Shown piece by piece: positions 42,922-53,654 of a DNA stretch of 64,000 bases. The notes under the pieces are model-generated. The model ran no database searches and was not told where the DNA came from. It saw only the letters and a list, made by a program, of their open reading frames with translations. Positions within the stretch are counted from its first letter, which is position 1. Each line of letters opens with the position of its first letter. Source of the stretch: Leucobacter salsicius M1-8 (GTDB taxonomy: Bacteria; Actinomycetota; Actinomycetes; Actinomycetales; Microbacteriaceae); assembly GCF_000350525.1 (NCBI RefSeq), contig NZ_AOCN01000026.1, positions 196,770 through 260,769 of the forward strand, in the 5' to 3' direction. The position numbers and the translations under genes were made by a program.

Positions 42922-43731
42922 CTAGTTCGACTTCGCGGTCACCCAAACGGTGAGACCAACGATCGACCCCAGGCCGATGATCCAGATGAACAGACCCTCT
43001 GCGACCGGACCGATTGAACCGAGTGACAGGCCACCAACGGCGGGCTGGTTCTCGATGTACTTGAGGTACGAGATGATGTCGGCCTTCTCCTGCGATGAGA
43101 TGTTCGCATCGCTGAATACCGGCATGTTCTGCGGGCCGGTGATCATTGCTTCGTAGATGTGCGTCGGGGCAACACCGGTCAGAGCAGGTGCGAACTTGCC
43201 CTCGGTGAGTGCGCCGCCGACGGCTGCCACGTTGTGGCACATCGCACAGTTGATCCGGAACAGATCGCCACCGTTTGCAATACCGGCGTCATCACTATCT
43301 GCCTGCAGGTAACGCGAATCGGGCAGCGCGGGGCCGGGGCCCAGCGATGCAACGTATGCGGCCATCTGCAGCGTCTGCTCTTCGTCAAACTGCTTCGGCT
43401 TCACCATGCCCTGGGGGCCCTGGAAAGCGAGCGGCATACGACCGGTGCCGACCTGGAAATTGACCGATGCTGCACCAGCACCGACAAGCGAGGGGCCGTC
43501 GGGCGTGCCCTGGGCAGCTGCACCGTGGCAGGTTGCGCAGTTGGCACCGAACAGCTTCTCGCCGGCGTCGATCGTTGCGGGGGCATTCAGATCGATCTCT
43601 GCGGTCGCAGAGGTCTGGCTAATGCCGGTGTATGCAGCACCGGTAACCAGCAGTCCCACTCCGACGAGTGCTGCGGTCGCGAGCGGGTGCCTGCGACCAG
43701 ACTTGCGAAGGTTCTTCTTAGCGCGAGCCAT
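42922..43731 (-). CDS. qcrC: Cytochrome bc1 complex dihaem cytochrome c subunit
   Basis: A 269-residue cytochrome cc. It has an N-terminal signal anchor (about 17-38), two class I cytochrome c domains with haem motifs CATCHG (Cys65, Cys68, His69) and CAMCHN (Cys162, Cys165, His166), and a C-terminal helix (about 245-263). This membrane-attached dihaem subunit replaces soluble cytochrome c in actinobacteria and hands electrons directly to the CuA site of CtaC. It follows ctaE by 21 bases. Confidence 0.97.
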   Translation of the reverse strand: MARAKKNLRKSGRRHPLATAALVGVGLLVTGAAYTGISQTSATAEIDLNAPATIDAGEKLFGANCATCHGAAAQGTPDGPSLVGAGAASVNFQVGTGRMPLAFQGPQGMVKPKQFDEEQTLQMAAYVASLGPGPALPDSRYLQADSDDAGIANGGDLFRINCAMCHNVAAVGGALTEGKFAPALTGVAPTHIYEAMITGPQNMPVFSDANISSQEKADIISYLKYIENQPAVGGLSLGSIGPVAEGLFIWIIGLGSIVGLTVWVTAKSN

Positions 43732-43752
43732 GTTGGCGATAACTCCTGACCC

Positions 43753-44382
43753 CTACTTGAGGACGTAAATGATGATGAACAGAATGATCCACACAATGTC
43801 GACGAAGTGCCAGTAGTACGACACGACAATCGCGGTGGTCTCTTCCTTGCGTGTGAAGTTCTTCACCGCGTAAAGACGGCCGATGACCATGAGGAAGGCT
43901 ACGAGGCCCAGGGCCACGTGGATGCCGTGGAATCCGGTGGTCATGTAGAACGCCGAGCCGTACGGATCACTGTTGAAGGCGACGCCCTCAGAGACGAACA
44001 CAGCGTACTCGTAGGTCTGGCCTGAGACGAAGATGGCACCCATGAAGAACGTCAGGAAGAACCACTCAACGGTTCCCCAGTTCTTGGGCCCACGTCCAAT
44101 CGCACGGGGCTGGTGGCGCTCAGCCGCGAACACGCCCGCCTGGGCCGTGAACGAGGACGCAACCAGAACCAACGTGTTGATCAGGGCGAAGGTGAAGTTG
44201 TGCTTCTCGGTCTGTTCAGCCCACAGATCGGGATTCATGGCGCGCAGCGTGAAGTAAATCGCGAACAGGCCCGCGAAGAACATGACCTCGCTGCCGAGCC
44301 ACACGATCGTGCCGACGGCGACGAGATTCGGTCGCTTCACCGCAGGCACGGCTGACTTGGTATTCATAGTGGTCGTTGTCAC
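43753..44382 (-). CDS. ctaE: Cytochrome c oxidase subunit III
   Basis: A 209-residue, five-helix subunit of aa3 oxidase. The conserved GSEVMFFAGLFAIYF near residue 30 and FHGIHVALGL near 150 mark the family. It heads the ctaE-qcrC-qcrA-qcrB operon and is divergent from trpD; the 173-base gap should hold both promoters. Confidence 0.96.
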   Translation of the reverse strand: MTTTTMNTKSAVPAVKRPNLVAVGTIVWLGSEVMFFAGLFAIYFTLRAMNPDLWAEQTEKHNFTFALINTLVLVASSFTAQAGVFAAERHQPRAIGRGPKNWGTVEWFFLTFFMGAIFVSGQTYEYAVFVSEGVAFNSDPYGSAFYMTTGFHGIHVALGLVAFLMVIGRLYAVKNFTRKEETTAIVVSYYWHFVDIVWIILFIIIYVLK

Positions 44383-44543
44383 CCCTCCATTATGGCTGAA
44401 AGTTTGGTGTGCGTTTTCACTTGAAGCGGGCGCGCCGAACTTTCTGCGAGTTTCCTGCCAAGCCTACCGCGTCTGGGGCCCCTCCGTGAACACGGGGCGG
44501 GGGTGTCGTTGCAAACCACGCTTATAACATGACGGGCCGTAGA

Positions 44544-44555
44544 TAGGATTGACGC
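44544..44555 (+). promoter_or_regulatory. -10 box directly before trpD
   Basis: TAGGAT at 44544-44549 is followed by six bases and then the ATG, with no Shine-Dalgarno. This is the classic layout of a leaderless actinobacterial gene. Confidence 0.65.
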
Positions 44556-45611
44556 ATGATCGACGAGCGAACCTGGCCTACAGTCCTCACAACCCTCCTC
44601 CAGCGCGAGGATTTGAGCGTGTCTCAGGCCGAATGGGCAATGTCCCGCTTCATGACCGGTGACGCCACCGGTGCGCAGATTGGCGCATTTCTGGTCGCTC
44701 TTCAGGCGAAGGGCGCCACCGTTGACGAGGTCATTGGCTTCCGTGACGCGATCCTGCAGGAGGCACGCCCGCTCAGCTTGCCGGCTATGTCCCTCGACAT
44801 CGTGGGCACCGGCGGCGATCGCTTCGGCACCGTGAACATTTCGACGATGGCGTCGATCACGGCGGCCGCCACCGGCGTTCCCGTTGTGAAGCATGGCAAC
44901 CGTGCGGCGAGCAGCCTGTCGGGCTCCTCGGACGTGCTGAGCGCCCTGGGCATCGACCTCACGCTCGACGCCGATGCCCTCGCGCGAGCGTTTGATCGCG
45001 CCGGCATCGCCTTCGTCCACGCCGCGCACTTCCTACCCGGCTTTCGCCACGTGGCGCCGGCCCGCGGCGAGCTCGGTATTCCGACGGTCTTCAATTTTCT
45101 CGGCCCCCTCTGTAATCCCGTGCGCCCCGAGGCGTCGGCAGTCGGCGTGGCAGACATTGAGAAAGTGCCGATCTTCGTCGGCGTGTTCCGGCTGCGTGGT
45201 GCCTCGGCCCTCGTCTTTCGTGGTGATGACGGCCTCGACGAGCTCACGACCACCGGGCACTCCCGCCTCTGGGAGGTCACCCGTGGCGGCCTGACCGAGC
45301 ACGATATCGATCCCCGAGATCTCGGAATCGCGCGCGCGAACATGCAGGATCTCGTCGGAGGCTCCCCCGACGAGAATGCCCTCGTCGTCCGGCGTGTCTT
45401 CGCGGGCGAGCAGGGCCCCGTGCGCGATATCGTGCTGTTGAACGCCGCCGCTGGCCTCGTGGCCTATGATCTCGCGGCCCGGCCGGAGAGCGCTGAGCAG
45501 CCGCTGCTTGAGCGTCTCGCTGCGAAGATGCAGGTCGCCGCGACCGCCATCGATTCTGGAGCGGTCGAGCGCAAGCTGGCTGACTGGGCTGAGGCGACGA
45601 GTACTCACTAG
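44556..45611 (+). CDS. trpD: Anthranilate phosphoribosyltransferase
   Basis: A 351-residue enzyme of tryptophan synthesis that joins anthranilate and PRPP. The PRPP-binding GTGGD is at 84-88 in DIVGTGGDRFGTVNIST, and the second loop is KHGNRAASSLSGSSDVL. The later FNFLGPLCNPVRP is also diagnostic. No other trp gene is near; trpD alone beside ctaE is common in actinobacteria. The 3' end overlaps the oppositely oriented TetR gene by four bases. Confidence 0.96.
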   Translation: MIDERTWPTVLTTLLQREDLSVSQAEWAMSRFMTGDATGAQIGAFLVALQAKGATVDEVIGFRDAILQEARPLSLPAMSLDIVGTGGDRFGTVNISTMASITAAATGVPVVKHGNRAASSLSGSSDVLSALGIDLTLDADALARAFDRAGIAFVHAAHFLPGFRHVAPARGELGIPTVFNFLGPLCNPVRPEASAVGVADIEKVPIFVGVFRLRGASALVFRGDDGLDELTTTGHSRLWEVTRGGLTEHDIDPRDLGIARANMQDLVGGSPDENALVVRRVFAGEQGPVRDIVLLNAAAGLVAYDLAARPESAEQPLLERLAAKMQVAATAIDSGAVERKLADWAEATSTH

Positions 45612-46051
45612 CCCAACACACGGGCGGGCGCGACAAGCGCCCCCCGTGTGAGCTGCGCTGCCGCCGAGAGCAGGACCCGGTCCCGGTACTCGCCCTCGAG
45701 ATAGCCCGCGGCATCGAGCTGCTCACGAATCTTCGGGCCATGATCCGGATCATTCGCTGTCGCGATCGCCTGATAAACCAGTAGCGCGGCGGCCTCACGA
45801 CTGTCAGTGTCCGACGGGGCGGAGCTCAGGAGCTCACACGCCCCATCGAGACAAGCGAAGAACAGCTCAGGCTTACCGCTGAAGTTTGCGTATACATGCG
45901 GCTGGGGCACCCCTGCGCGCGCTGCGATGCGGGCGGTGGAGGTGCCGTGATAGCCGTACAGGCCGAACTCGTTGAGTCCGGCCTGTAGGAGGAGTGCCCG
46001 GTTTTCGCCGGGCTTGCGGCGGGCGCGACGCTCGGTCACGCCACTAGCCAA
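45608..46051 (-). CDS. Short TetR-family transcriptional regulator
   Basis: A 147-residue protein. The N-terminal helix-turn-helix is intact (ALLLQAGLNEFGLYGYHGTSTARIAARAGVPQPHVYANFSGK). The ligand domain is short: TetR proteins usually have 190-220 residues, so two or three helices seem missing at the C-terminus. It starts inside the last codons of the GNAT gene and converges on trpD with a 4-base overlap, so a truncation by rearrangement is possible. The target and ligand are unknown. Confidence 0.82.
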   Translation of the reverse strand: MASGVTERRARRKPGENRALLLQAGLNEFGLYGYHGTSTARIAARAGVPQPHVYANFSGKPELFFACLDGACELLSSAPSDTDSREAAALLVYQAIATANDPDHGPKIREQLDAAGYLEGEYRDRVLLSAAAQLTRGALVAPARVLG

Positions 46052-46487
46052 GATCGAGGATCTTGCGGTAGTGCTCGCCCACCGGCTCGAATCCTCGGTG
46101 GTTGTAGAACGAGCCGATGCGACCCGTTGAAGCCGAGAGCTGACGAACGCCCCGGCCCATGCAGTAGTGCTCGTTCGCCTGCATCAGGCGATCCCCCACT
46201 CCGTGCTCGCGGGAGGCTTCGTCGACGACGATCTCCTGCAGGTGGGCGGTGAGGCCCGGAGCGTGGAGCAAACGAGAGACCGTCATCAGTGAGTAACCGA
46301 CTATCCGGGAATCGAGCTCGGCGACAAACAGGACGTTTGTTTCCTGCTCGCGGCGCCGCAGAATGTTATCGAAGGCGACGAGAAACTCGTCGCGCCCAAT
46401 AGCTTCGCGGCCGGTCTGAAACTGGCGCGCCAGCGCGAAGACGGACGAACCGTCTTCGCGCTGGCCGCGACGAATGTTGATGCTCAA
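46044..46487 (-). CDS. GNAT family N-acetyltransferase
   Basis: A 147-residue single-domain acetyltransferase. The acetyl-CoA loop is seen in LQEIVVDEASREHGVGDRLMQ, where the usual R/Q-x-x-G-x-G/A is REHGVG. The C-terminal HRGFEPVGEHYRKIL is typical. The substrate is unknown. It starts 12 bases after ctaF and overlaps the TetR gene by 8 bases, so it may be co-transcribed with the oxidase genes. Confidence 0.88.
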   Translation of the reverse strand: MSINIRRGQREDGSSVFALARQFQTGREAIGRDEFLVAFDNILRRREQETNVLFVAELDSRIVGYSLMTVSRLLHAPGLTAHLQEIVVDEASREHGVGDRLMQANEHYCMGRGVRQLSASTGRIGSFYNHRGFEPVGEHYRKILDLG

Positions 46488-46499
46488 GGTGTGGATAAC

Positions 46500-46922
46500 C
46501 TAGCGAGCGAAAACGCCGCGGTAGTACTCGTATACCCAACCGACCACGGCAATCAAGAGCACCGGGATCATGAAGAACGAGAACCAGAAGTTGAATCCAA
46601 TAGCCAGACCCATCAGCGTGAACGCACAAGCGAACGCGAGGACGAGGGGCCACCAGCTCCACGGGCTGAACTCACCGAGCTCAGGATCCGCGTCATCAAT
46701 GTCGGCCTCGAGGCGATCCTGAGGGGTCTCACCCGGCTGCTTCTTGATCACCAAGAAGAGGTAGAACGCGATGAAACCGGTCAGTGCACCGCAGAGGATG
46801 AGCGCCGTTCCGCCGGCCCACTCAATGGTGCCGTGGGAGATGATGTTCCAACCGATGTACGTGGCTGCAACAACCGCGAAGTAGGCCGTGAGAATCGTGA
46901 AGATTACAGCATTTGCCTTCAT
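46500..46922 (-). CDS. ctaF: Actinobacterial cytochrome c oxidase subunit 4
   Basis: A 140-residue protein with four hydrophobic segments (about 5-25, 35-60, 90-110 and 115-135). It matches the small actinobacterial subunit IV that sits on the aa3 oxidase and is encoded behind ctaD. It lies 22 bases downstream of ctaD, in the same operon. Confidence 0.93.
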   Translation of the reverse strand: MKANAVIFTILTAYFAVVAATYIGWNIISHGTIEWAGGTALILCGALTGFIAFYLFLVIKKQPGETPQDRLEADIDDADPELGEFSPWSWWPLVLAFACAFTLMGLAIGFNFWFSFFMIPVLLIAVVGWVYEYYRGVFAR

Positions 46923-46944
46923 GTTACTTCGTTACCTTTCCGCT

Positions 46945-48582
<1,638 letters not shown>

Positions 48583-48598
48583 TGCTTTGCCTTACCCC

Positions 48599-49474
48599 TT
48601 AGTACTGGTTCTCGTTCTGGGACTTGGCTTCATCGCCGTAGAATGCCTCCTGGTTCGGGTTGAACTCCACGCTCACCTGCCCAGTGTTGCCTGCATCGCG
48701 CAGCGAAGCGACGTATGCGTCGTACTCGTCCTGCTCAACGACGTTTACCTCGAAGAGCATCATCGAGTGGTACTCGCCACACAGTTCCGCACACTTACCC
48801 ATGAACGTGCCGGTCTTCTCCGGCGTAATGCTCATGTAGTTCGTCTGACCCGGAATCATGTCCTTCTTGTACAGGTACTCAACGACCCAGAAGGAGTGGA
48901 TGACGTCACGCGTCTCAAGACGAAGCTCGGTGGTCTTGCCCACCGGCAGGTAGAGGACCGGCATGGTCTCTTCCGTTGCTTCGCCCTCGGCGTCGGTCTG
49001 CACCTGAACGCCCTGGAAGTAGACATCATCATTTACGTAGTTGAAGTCCCACGCCCAGCGCTTACCAACAACCTCGACAACGTTCTCGGGGTTCTCGTAG
49101 CGCTTCTCGATGGATGCCTGCTCCTGCGCGGTGAACGCGAAGAAGCCGAGGACCAGAAGCACAGGCACAACCGTAAAGAAGGTCTCGATCGGCATGTTGT
49201 ACCGCATCTGCACGGGCAGGCCGGTCTGGCCCTTCCGGCGACGGTAGGCGATAGTCGCCCAGATGATCAGACCCCAGGTGATTGCACCGATTACGAGCAA
49301 CACAATCCAGGAGGTCACCCAAAGACCGGTGATCCCGTCCGTGTGGTTGGTTGCACCCTCAGAGCCTGCAGGCAAAAATCCCCGCTGCTGCTCCGGGGTA
49401 CAGCCCGCGAGCAGCAGGGCTGCCGAGAGCGCGACCGGAGCCGCGACCCATTTCATTCGACGATTGGAACGCAC
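48599..49474 (-). CDS. ctaC: Cytochrome c oxidase subunit II
   Basis: A 291-residue lipoprotein: signal peptide with LLLAGC (Cys25), then two transmembrane helices (about 53-75 and 100-120). The periplasmic cupredoxin domain has the CuA site CAELCGEYHSMM and the upstream VIHSFWVVEY. It receives electrons from QcrC. The start is GTG 49474, with AAAGG upstream. The 138 bases between ctaC and erpA should hold the promoter of the ctaCDF operon. Confidence 0.96.
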   Translation of the reverse strand: MRSNRRMKWVAAPVALSAALLLAGCTPEQQRGFLPAGSEGATNHTDGITGLWVTSWIVLLVIGAITWGLIIWATIAYRRRKGQTGLPVQMRYNMPIETFFTVVPVLLVLGFFAFTAQEQASIEKRYENPENVVEVVGKRWAWDFNYVNDDVYFQGVQVQTDAEGEATEETMPVLYLPVGKTTELRLETRDVIHSFWVVEYLYKKDMIPGQTNYMSITPEKTGTFMGKCAELCGEYHSMMLFEVNVVEQDEYDAYVASLRDAGNTGQVSVEFNPNQEAFYGDEAKSQNENQY

Positions 49475-49612
49475 CGCATACCTTTCGAAACATTTCTCGC
49501 CCCCTCTTTATGGGCAGGCGAAGCTGATTACTCCCTGTTAGCTTAGCGCGAAGCTGAGCGTTCCCCGAACCACGCGCGGGTGTCGCGCGCAGATTTCGAA
49601 GCAATTTCTGGT

Positions 49613-49990
49613 TTAGCCGAAGCTATCGCCACACGCGCAGCTGCCGGCAGCGTTCGGGTTATCGATCGTGAAGCCCTGCTTCTGGATCGAATCCTCGAAG
49701 TCAATGGAGGCACCATTGAGATAGGGCACGCTCATCGCGTCAACCACCACTTCAACGCCGTCGAAGTTTGCGACCGCGTCATTCTCGAGCTCACGCTCGT
49801 CGAAGAAGAGCTGGTAGATCAGCCCAGAACAACCGCCAGGCTGCACCGCGATGCGCAGGCGAAGATCGTCGCGGCCCTCCTGCGCGAGCAAGCTGCGCAC
49901 CTTGTCGCGAGCAGTCTCGCTCAGCGTGACGCCGTGGGCGTGTTCGGCCACCGGCGTCGAACCGCCAGCGTCTAAAATTTCCGTGCTCAT
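49613..49990 (-). CDS. erpA: Iron-sulfur cluster insertion protein (ErpA/HesB type)
   Basis: A 125-residue A-type carrier. The three cluster-binding Cys residues are Cys54 in QPGGCSGL and Cys118 and Cys120 in GSCACGDSF. I chose ATG 49990 because GAGGAG stands five bases upstream; a GTG two codons earlier is possible. It likely supplies clusters to proteins such as Rieske and glutamate synthase encoded in this window. It is divergent from the DUF3043 gene. Confidence 0.95.
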   Translation of the reverse strand: MSTEILDAGGSTPVAEHAHGVTLSETARDKVRSLLAQEGRDDLRLRIAVQPGGCSGLIYQLFFDERELENDAVANFDGVEVVVDAMSVPYLNGASIDFEDSIQKQGFTIDNPNAAGSCACGDSFG

Positions 49991-50148
49991 GGGCACTCCT
50001 CACCCTCAATGCAAGTAACACCTCCACTCTACCCCGGACGTGCGAATTGGGCCCGGCCAAGCACGGTAGTCTTGGGCTGGTGCGGCTAGAGCCGCGTGAC
50101 CGTTACATACTGTGCGATATTTGCACCCAGTGGAGAGGACAGGCCTTG

Positions 50149-50712
50149 GTGAAGAAGGGCGCTGAAGACGCGAGCAACTTGGGCGAACCCGAGGCCACAG
50201 TCGGCAAGGGACGCCCGACGCCCTCGCGCAAGCAGGCGCAGGCTGCCAATGCTCGCCCGATCGTGGGGTCAAAGGACAAGGCCGTTCAGAAGCAGCTGCG
50301 TCAGCAGCAGAACGAATCCCGCGAACGCGCACGCATCGGCATGATGCAGGGCGAGGAGCGCTATCTCGGTCCCCGCGACCGTGGCCCGCAGCGCCGCTAC
50401 GTACGCGATTACGTCGATGCACGCTGGAACCTCGGCGAACTGCTTATTCCGATGATGCTCGTCGTGCTCGTCATGACGTTTATTCCGGGCATTATGCAGC
50501 TAGTCAGCCTGTTCGCAATCTGGGTCTTCGTTGGCCTCGCGATTATTGACGCTGTGATTCTGGGCTTCACGCTCAAGAAGAAGCTTGCGGCCAAGTTTGG
50601 CGAGGCTCAGGTGCAGCCCGGCTTCCGCTGGTACGCCGCGATGCGCGCGTTCCAGTTCCGCCCGCTGCGCATGCCCAAGCCGCAGGTGCGCCGCCGGCAG
50701 TACCCCGAGTAG
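50149..50712 (+). CDS. DUF3043 family membrane protein
   Basis: A 187-residue protein. The N-terminal half is hydrophilic, rich in Lys, Arg and Gln (SRKQAQAANARPIVGSKDK). Two transmembrane helices follow near residues 105-150 (LLIPMMLVVLVMTFIPG and LFAIWVFVGLAIIDAVILGF), then a basic C-terminus. This matches DUF3043, an actinobacterial family of unknown function found near erpA and ctaC. I chose GTG 50149 from the position of AGG upstream; earlier codons in frame look non-coding. Confidence 0.88.
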   Translation: MKKGAEDASNLGEPEATVGKGRPTPSRKQAQAANARPIVGSKDKAVQKQLRQQQNESRERARIGMMQGEERYLGPRDRGPQRRYVRDYVDARWNLGELLIPMMLVVLVMTFIPGIMQLVSLFAIWVFVGLAIIDAVILGFTLKKKLAAKFGEAQVQPGFRWYAAMRAFQFRPLRMPKPQVRRRQYPE

Positions 50713-50725
50713 GCCACAGCCGCTC

Positions 50726-50760
50726 AACGAATCAGCCCCGAGACCAGGGGCTGATTCGTT
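50726..50760. terminator. Bidirectional terminator between DUF3043 and pyrD
   Basis: A perfect 14-bp stem (50726-50739 with 50747-50760) with a 7-base loop, between convergent genes. Confidence 0.92.
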
Positions 50761-50771
50761 AGGCCGTGTTG

Positions 50772-51818
50772 TTAGGCTGCGTTGCCGCGAAAGCCCAATC
50801 GCTTCAGTCCACGGTTAATGTGTGCGGCCCAGAGCGGCCCCTCGTAGATGAACGCGGTGTACCCCTGCACCAGCGTCGCACCGGCGGCCACCCGCTCGTA
50901 CACGTCGTGTGCGTCGGCGACGCCCCCGACTGAGATCACGCAGAAGGCGGGGTCGGGTGCGACCTCGCGGATCCGGCGCAGCACCTCGAGCGACCTGACT
51001 CGCAGCGGCTCCCCTGAGAGGCCACCCGCGCCCATCTCGGCGACGCGCGCGTCGCTCTCGTTGAGACCGTCGCGAGAAATCGTCGTGTTCGTCGCGATGA
51101 TTCCGTCGAGCCCAAGGCGCAGGGCGAGTTCGACGATTCCGTCGATCTGAGTGTCGTCCATGTCGGGAGCAATTTTCACGAGCAGCGGGGTCTCCCCCGC
51201 CGCGCGCTTGACCTCGGCGAGCAGCGGTTCGAGCAATTCGACCTCTTGCAGCCCCCGCAGCCCGGGCGTGTTGGGCGAGCTCACGTTGACAGCGAGGTAG
51301 TCAGCGATCGGCGCGAGCCGTTCGGCGCTCCACACGTAGTCCGCGGTGGCGTCTTCGACCTCGGTGATGCGGCTCTTGCCGATATTGACACCGATGACGG
51401 GACGGTGGCGCGACATCCTTGCCCGTTCCACGCGCGGCACCGCTGCGGCCGAGCCGCCATTGTTGAAGCCCATGCGATTAATCAGGGCGCGGTCGCCCAC
51501 GAGCCGGAATATGCGCGGCTTCGGGTTGCCGTCTTGGGCGTGCTTGGTGAGCGTGCCCACTTCGACGTGCCCAAAGCCGATGGCACCGAGGCCCAGAATT
51601 GCGGCGGCATTCTTATCGAATCCCGCCGCAAGCCCGAACGGGCTCGGAAACACGAGCCCGAGCGTGCGCACGCGCAGTGCCGGGTCGGGCGCGCAGAAGC
51701 GTGCGAGCAGCGGGCGCACCGCGGGGGCCGCCTGAATCACTGCGAACGCGAGGTGGTGCGCGCGCTCGGGATCCACGCGCCGCAGCACGGTGTTGAACAG
51801 TGCCGGGTAGAACCGCAT
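50772..51818 (-). CDS. pyrD: Dihydroorotate dehydrogenase (quinone), class 2
   Basis: A 348-residue FMN enzyme of pyrimidine synthesis. An N-terminal amphipathic region (MRFYPALFNTVLRRVDPE) marks the membrane-bound class 2 type that passes electrons to quinone. The FMN barrel has FGLAAGFDKNA, the catalytic Ser region NVSSPNTPGLRGLQ and the phosphate site ISVGGVADAHDV. ATG 51818 was chosen because upstream codons overlap nrdR and are not family-like. It is the last gene of hisD-nrdR-pyrD. Confidence 0.95.
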   Translation of the reverse strand: MRFYPALFNTVLRRVDPERAHHLAFAVIQAAPAVRPLLARFCAPDPALRVRTLGLVFPSPFGLAAGFDKNAAAILGLGAIGFGHVEVGTLTKHAQDGNPKPRIFRLVGDRALINRMGFNNGGSAAAVPRVERARMSRHRPVIGVNIGKSRITEVEDATADYVWSAERLAPIADYLAVNVSSPNTPGLRGLQEVELLEPLLAEVKRAAGETPLLVKIAPDMDDTQIDGIVELALRLGLDGIIATNTTISRDGLNESDARVAEMGAGGLSGEPLRVRSLEVLRRIREVAPDPAFCVISVGGVADAHDVYERVAAGATLVQGYTAFIYEGPLWAAHINRGLKRLGFRGNAA

Positions 51819-51825
51819 CTCTGTG

Positions 51826-52296
51826 TTACTCCTGATCGTTGGGGGTGGGGCTCGGGTGTGCGCGCAGCTCTGCAATCGCTGCGTCGAAGTCGGCGAGCGA
51901 CTCGAAGGCCTGGTAGACGCTTGCGAAGCGCAAGAACGCGACCTCGTCGAGCTCGCGCAGGTGCGGCAGCACGGCGAGCCCAATCTCGTTGGCGTCAAAC
52001 TGCGCGATGCCGGTGCCGCGCATGGACTCCTCGACCTGCTGCGCGAGCAGCGCGAGGTCGGCGTCGGTGACGGGGCGGCCCTGGCATGCCTTGCGCACTC
52101 CCGCCATCACCTTCTCGCGGCTGAAGGACTCGACCACGCCTGAGCGCTTAATCACGGTGAGGCTCGCGGTCTCGGTCGTGGTGAACCGCCGGCCACACTC
52201 GGGACACTGGCGGCGGCGGCGAATCGAGAGACCGTCGTCGGCCGTGCGCGAATCGATGACGCGGCTGTCGGGATGCCGGCAGAAGGGGCAATGCAT
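51826..52296 (-). CDS. nrdR: Ribonucleotide reductase transcriptional repressor NrdR
   Basis: A 156-residue regulator. The N-terminal zinc ribbon is CPFC (3-6) with CPEC, and the ATP-cone domain ([16 protein letters not shown] onward) senses ATP and dATP. It represses nrd operons, which are not in the window. ATG 52296 is preceded by GGGGAGG at good spacing and lies one base after the hisD stop. The linkage with hisD and pyrD ties it to nucleotide-related operons. Confidence 0.96.
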   Translation of the reverse strand: MHCPFCRHPDSRVIDSRTADDGLSIRRRRQCPECGRRFTTTETASLTVIKRSGVVESFSREKVMAGVRKACQGRPVTDADLALLAQQVEESMRGTGIAQFDANEIGLAVLPHLRELDEVAFLRFASVYQAFESLADFDAAIAELRAHPSPTPNDQE

Positions 52297-52297
52297 C

Positions 52298-53611
52298 TTA
52301 TGCCTCCCCTTCAAACCGCGCGCTGACGGCCTCGCCGTGCGCGGGCAGCCCCTCGGCTCCTGCCAGCGCCAGCAGCGGAGCCTCGAGCGTCTTCAGCGTG
52401 TCGCGGTCGTAGCGCACGATCTGCTGCGGCCGGAGGAACGTGTGCGCGCCGAGCCCGGAGGCGAAGCGGGCGGTGCCACCGGTCGGCAGGACGTGGTTGG
52501 ATCCTGCGAGGTAGTCCCCCAGGCTCACCGGGGTGTAGCTCCCCACAAAGATCGCGCCGGCGTCGGTAATGCGGGCGAGCACTGCATCGTCGTCGCCGGT
52601 CTGAATCTCGAGGTGCTCGGGGCCGTAGGCGTTGCTCACCCGCGCGGCAATCTTGAGATCGTCGACGAGGATCACGGCCGACTGCGGGCCAGCTAGCGCG
52701 ACCGCCACGCGCTCGGCGTGGCGCGTGCGCGGGGCACGGGCGGTGATCTCGGCGGCGACCCGCTCGGCGAGCTCCGTTGAAGTGGTCACGAGCACCGATG
52801 CCGCAGCCTCGTCGTGCTCGGCCTGGCTAATCAGGTCGGCGGCGATGAAGCGCGCGTCGGCCGACGCGTCGGCGATCACCATGATCTCCGTGGTGCCGGC
52901 CTCGGAGTCGATGCCGCACAGCCCGCTGACGACGCGCTTGGCCGCGGCCACGAACACGTTACCCGGGCCCGTCACGACGTCGACGGGGTCGAGATTGATT
53001 TCGGGCACACCGTGGGCAAAGGCAGCAATCGCGCCCGCGCCGCCAATGGCGTAGACCTCTTCGATGCCGCAGAGCGCTGCTGCCCACAATACCGCGGGGT
53101 GTGGCAGCCCGTCGTTGTCGCGCTGAGCCGGCGACGCGAGGGCCAGCTCGGGCACGCCAGCGACCTGTGCCGACACTGCGTTCATGATCACTGAAGACGG
53201 GTAGGCGGCCTTTCCGCCGGGGGCGTAGAGCCCCACCCGGGAGACCGGCTGCCATCGCTGCGTAATTGTCGCGCCGTCACTCATGTGGGTGATCTGCGCG
53301 GCGGGCACCTGGGCGGCCGCCCCGCGACGTAGGCGCGCGATGAGTTCGGTGAGTGCCGCCTCGATCTCGGGCGGGCAGTCGGCAAGCGATCCCTGGATGG
53401 CCTTGACCGGCACACGTAGCGCGTGGCCCGACACACCGTCAAATGATTCGGCCTGCTCGCGCAGCGCAATCTCACCGCGCGCAGCGACGTCGTCAACAAG
53501 CGGGCGCACGCGCGCCACCGCATCATCAGCGCTCAGAGCGGCCCGGGGAACCAGCCCCAGCAAATCAGCTCGCGAGAGCACTCGGCCCCGCAGATCTATC
53601 GTTCGCATCAC
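52298..53611 (-). CDS. hisD: Histidinol dehydrogenase
   Basis: A 437-residue NAD enzyme for the last two steps of histidine synthesis. Visible signatures are [29 protein letters not shown] and the zinc/base region with SQAEHDEAA and YGPEHLEI. The start is GTG 53611 or the adjacent ATG 53608. A TAGACT box ends six bases before the GTG, so the mRNA may be leaderless. It heads hisD-nrdR-pyrD; other his genes are outside. Confidence 0.96.
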   Translation of the reverse strand: MMRTIDLRGRVLSRADLLGLVPRAALSADDAVARVRPLVDDVAARGEIALREQAESFDGVSGHALRVPVKAIQGSLADCPPEIEAALTELIARLRRGAAAQVPAAQITHMSDGATITQRWQPVSRVGLYAPGGKAAYPSSVIMNAVSAQVAGVPELALASPAQRDNDGLPHPAVLWAAALCGIEEVYAIGGAGAIAAFAHGVPEINLDPVDVVTGPGNVFVAAAKRVVSGLCGIDSEAGTTEIMVIADASADARFIAADLISQAEHDEAAASVLVTTSTELAERVAAEITARAPRTRHAERVAVALAGPQSAVILVDDLKIAARVSNAYGPEHLEIQTGDDDAVLARITDAGAIFVGSYTPVSLGDYLAGSNHVLPTGGTARFASGLGAHTFLRPQQIVRYDRDTLKTLEAPLLALAGAEGLPAHGEAVSARFEGEA

Positions 53612-53654
53612 CCGTCCAGTCTACCGGGGCGGCGGGGCTCTCCCTGCGCGGCAG

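Noticed and set aside
49500-49600. Two GCGAAGCTGA repeats upstream of ctaC as further hairpin copies
   Set aside because: The bases around the GAA do not pair beyond two positions, so there is no hairpin.
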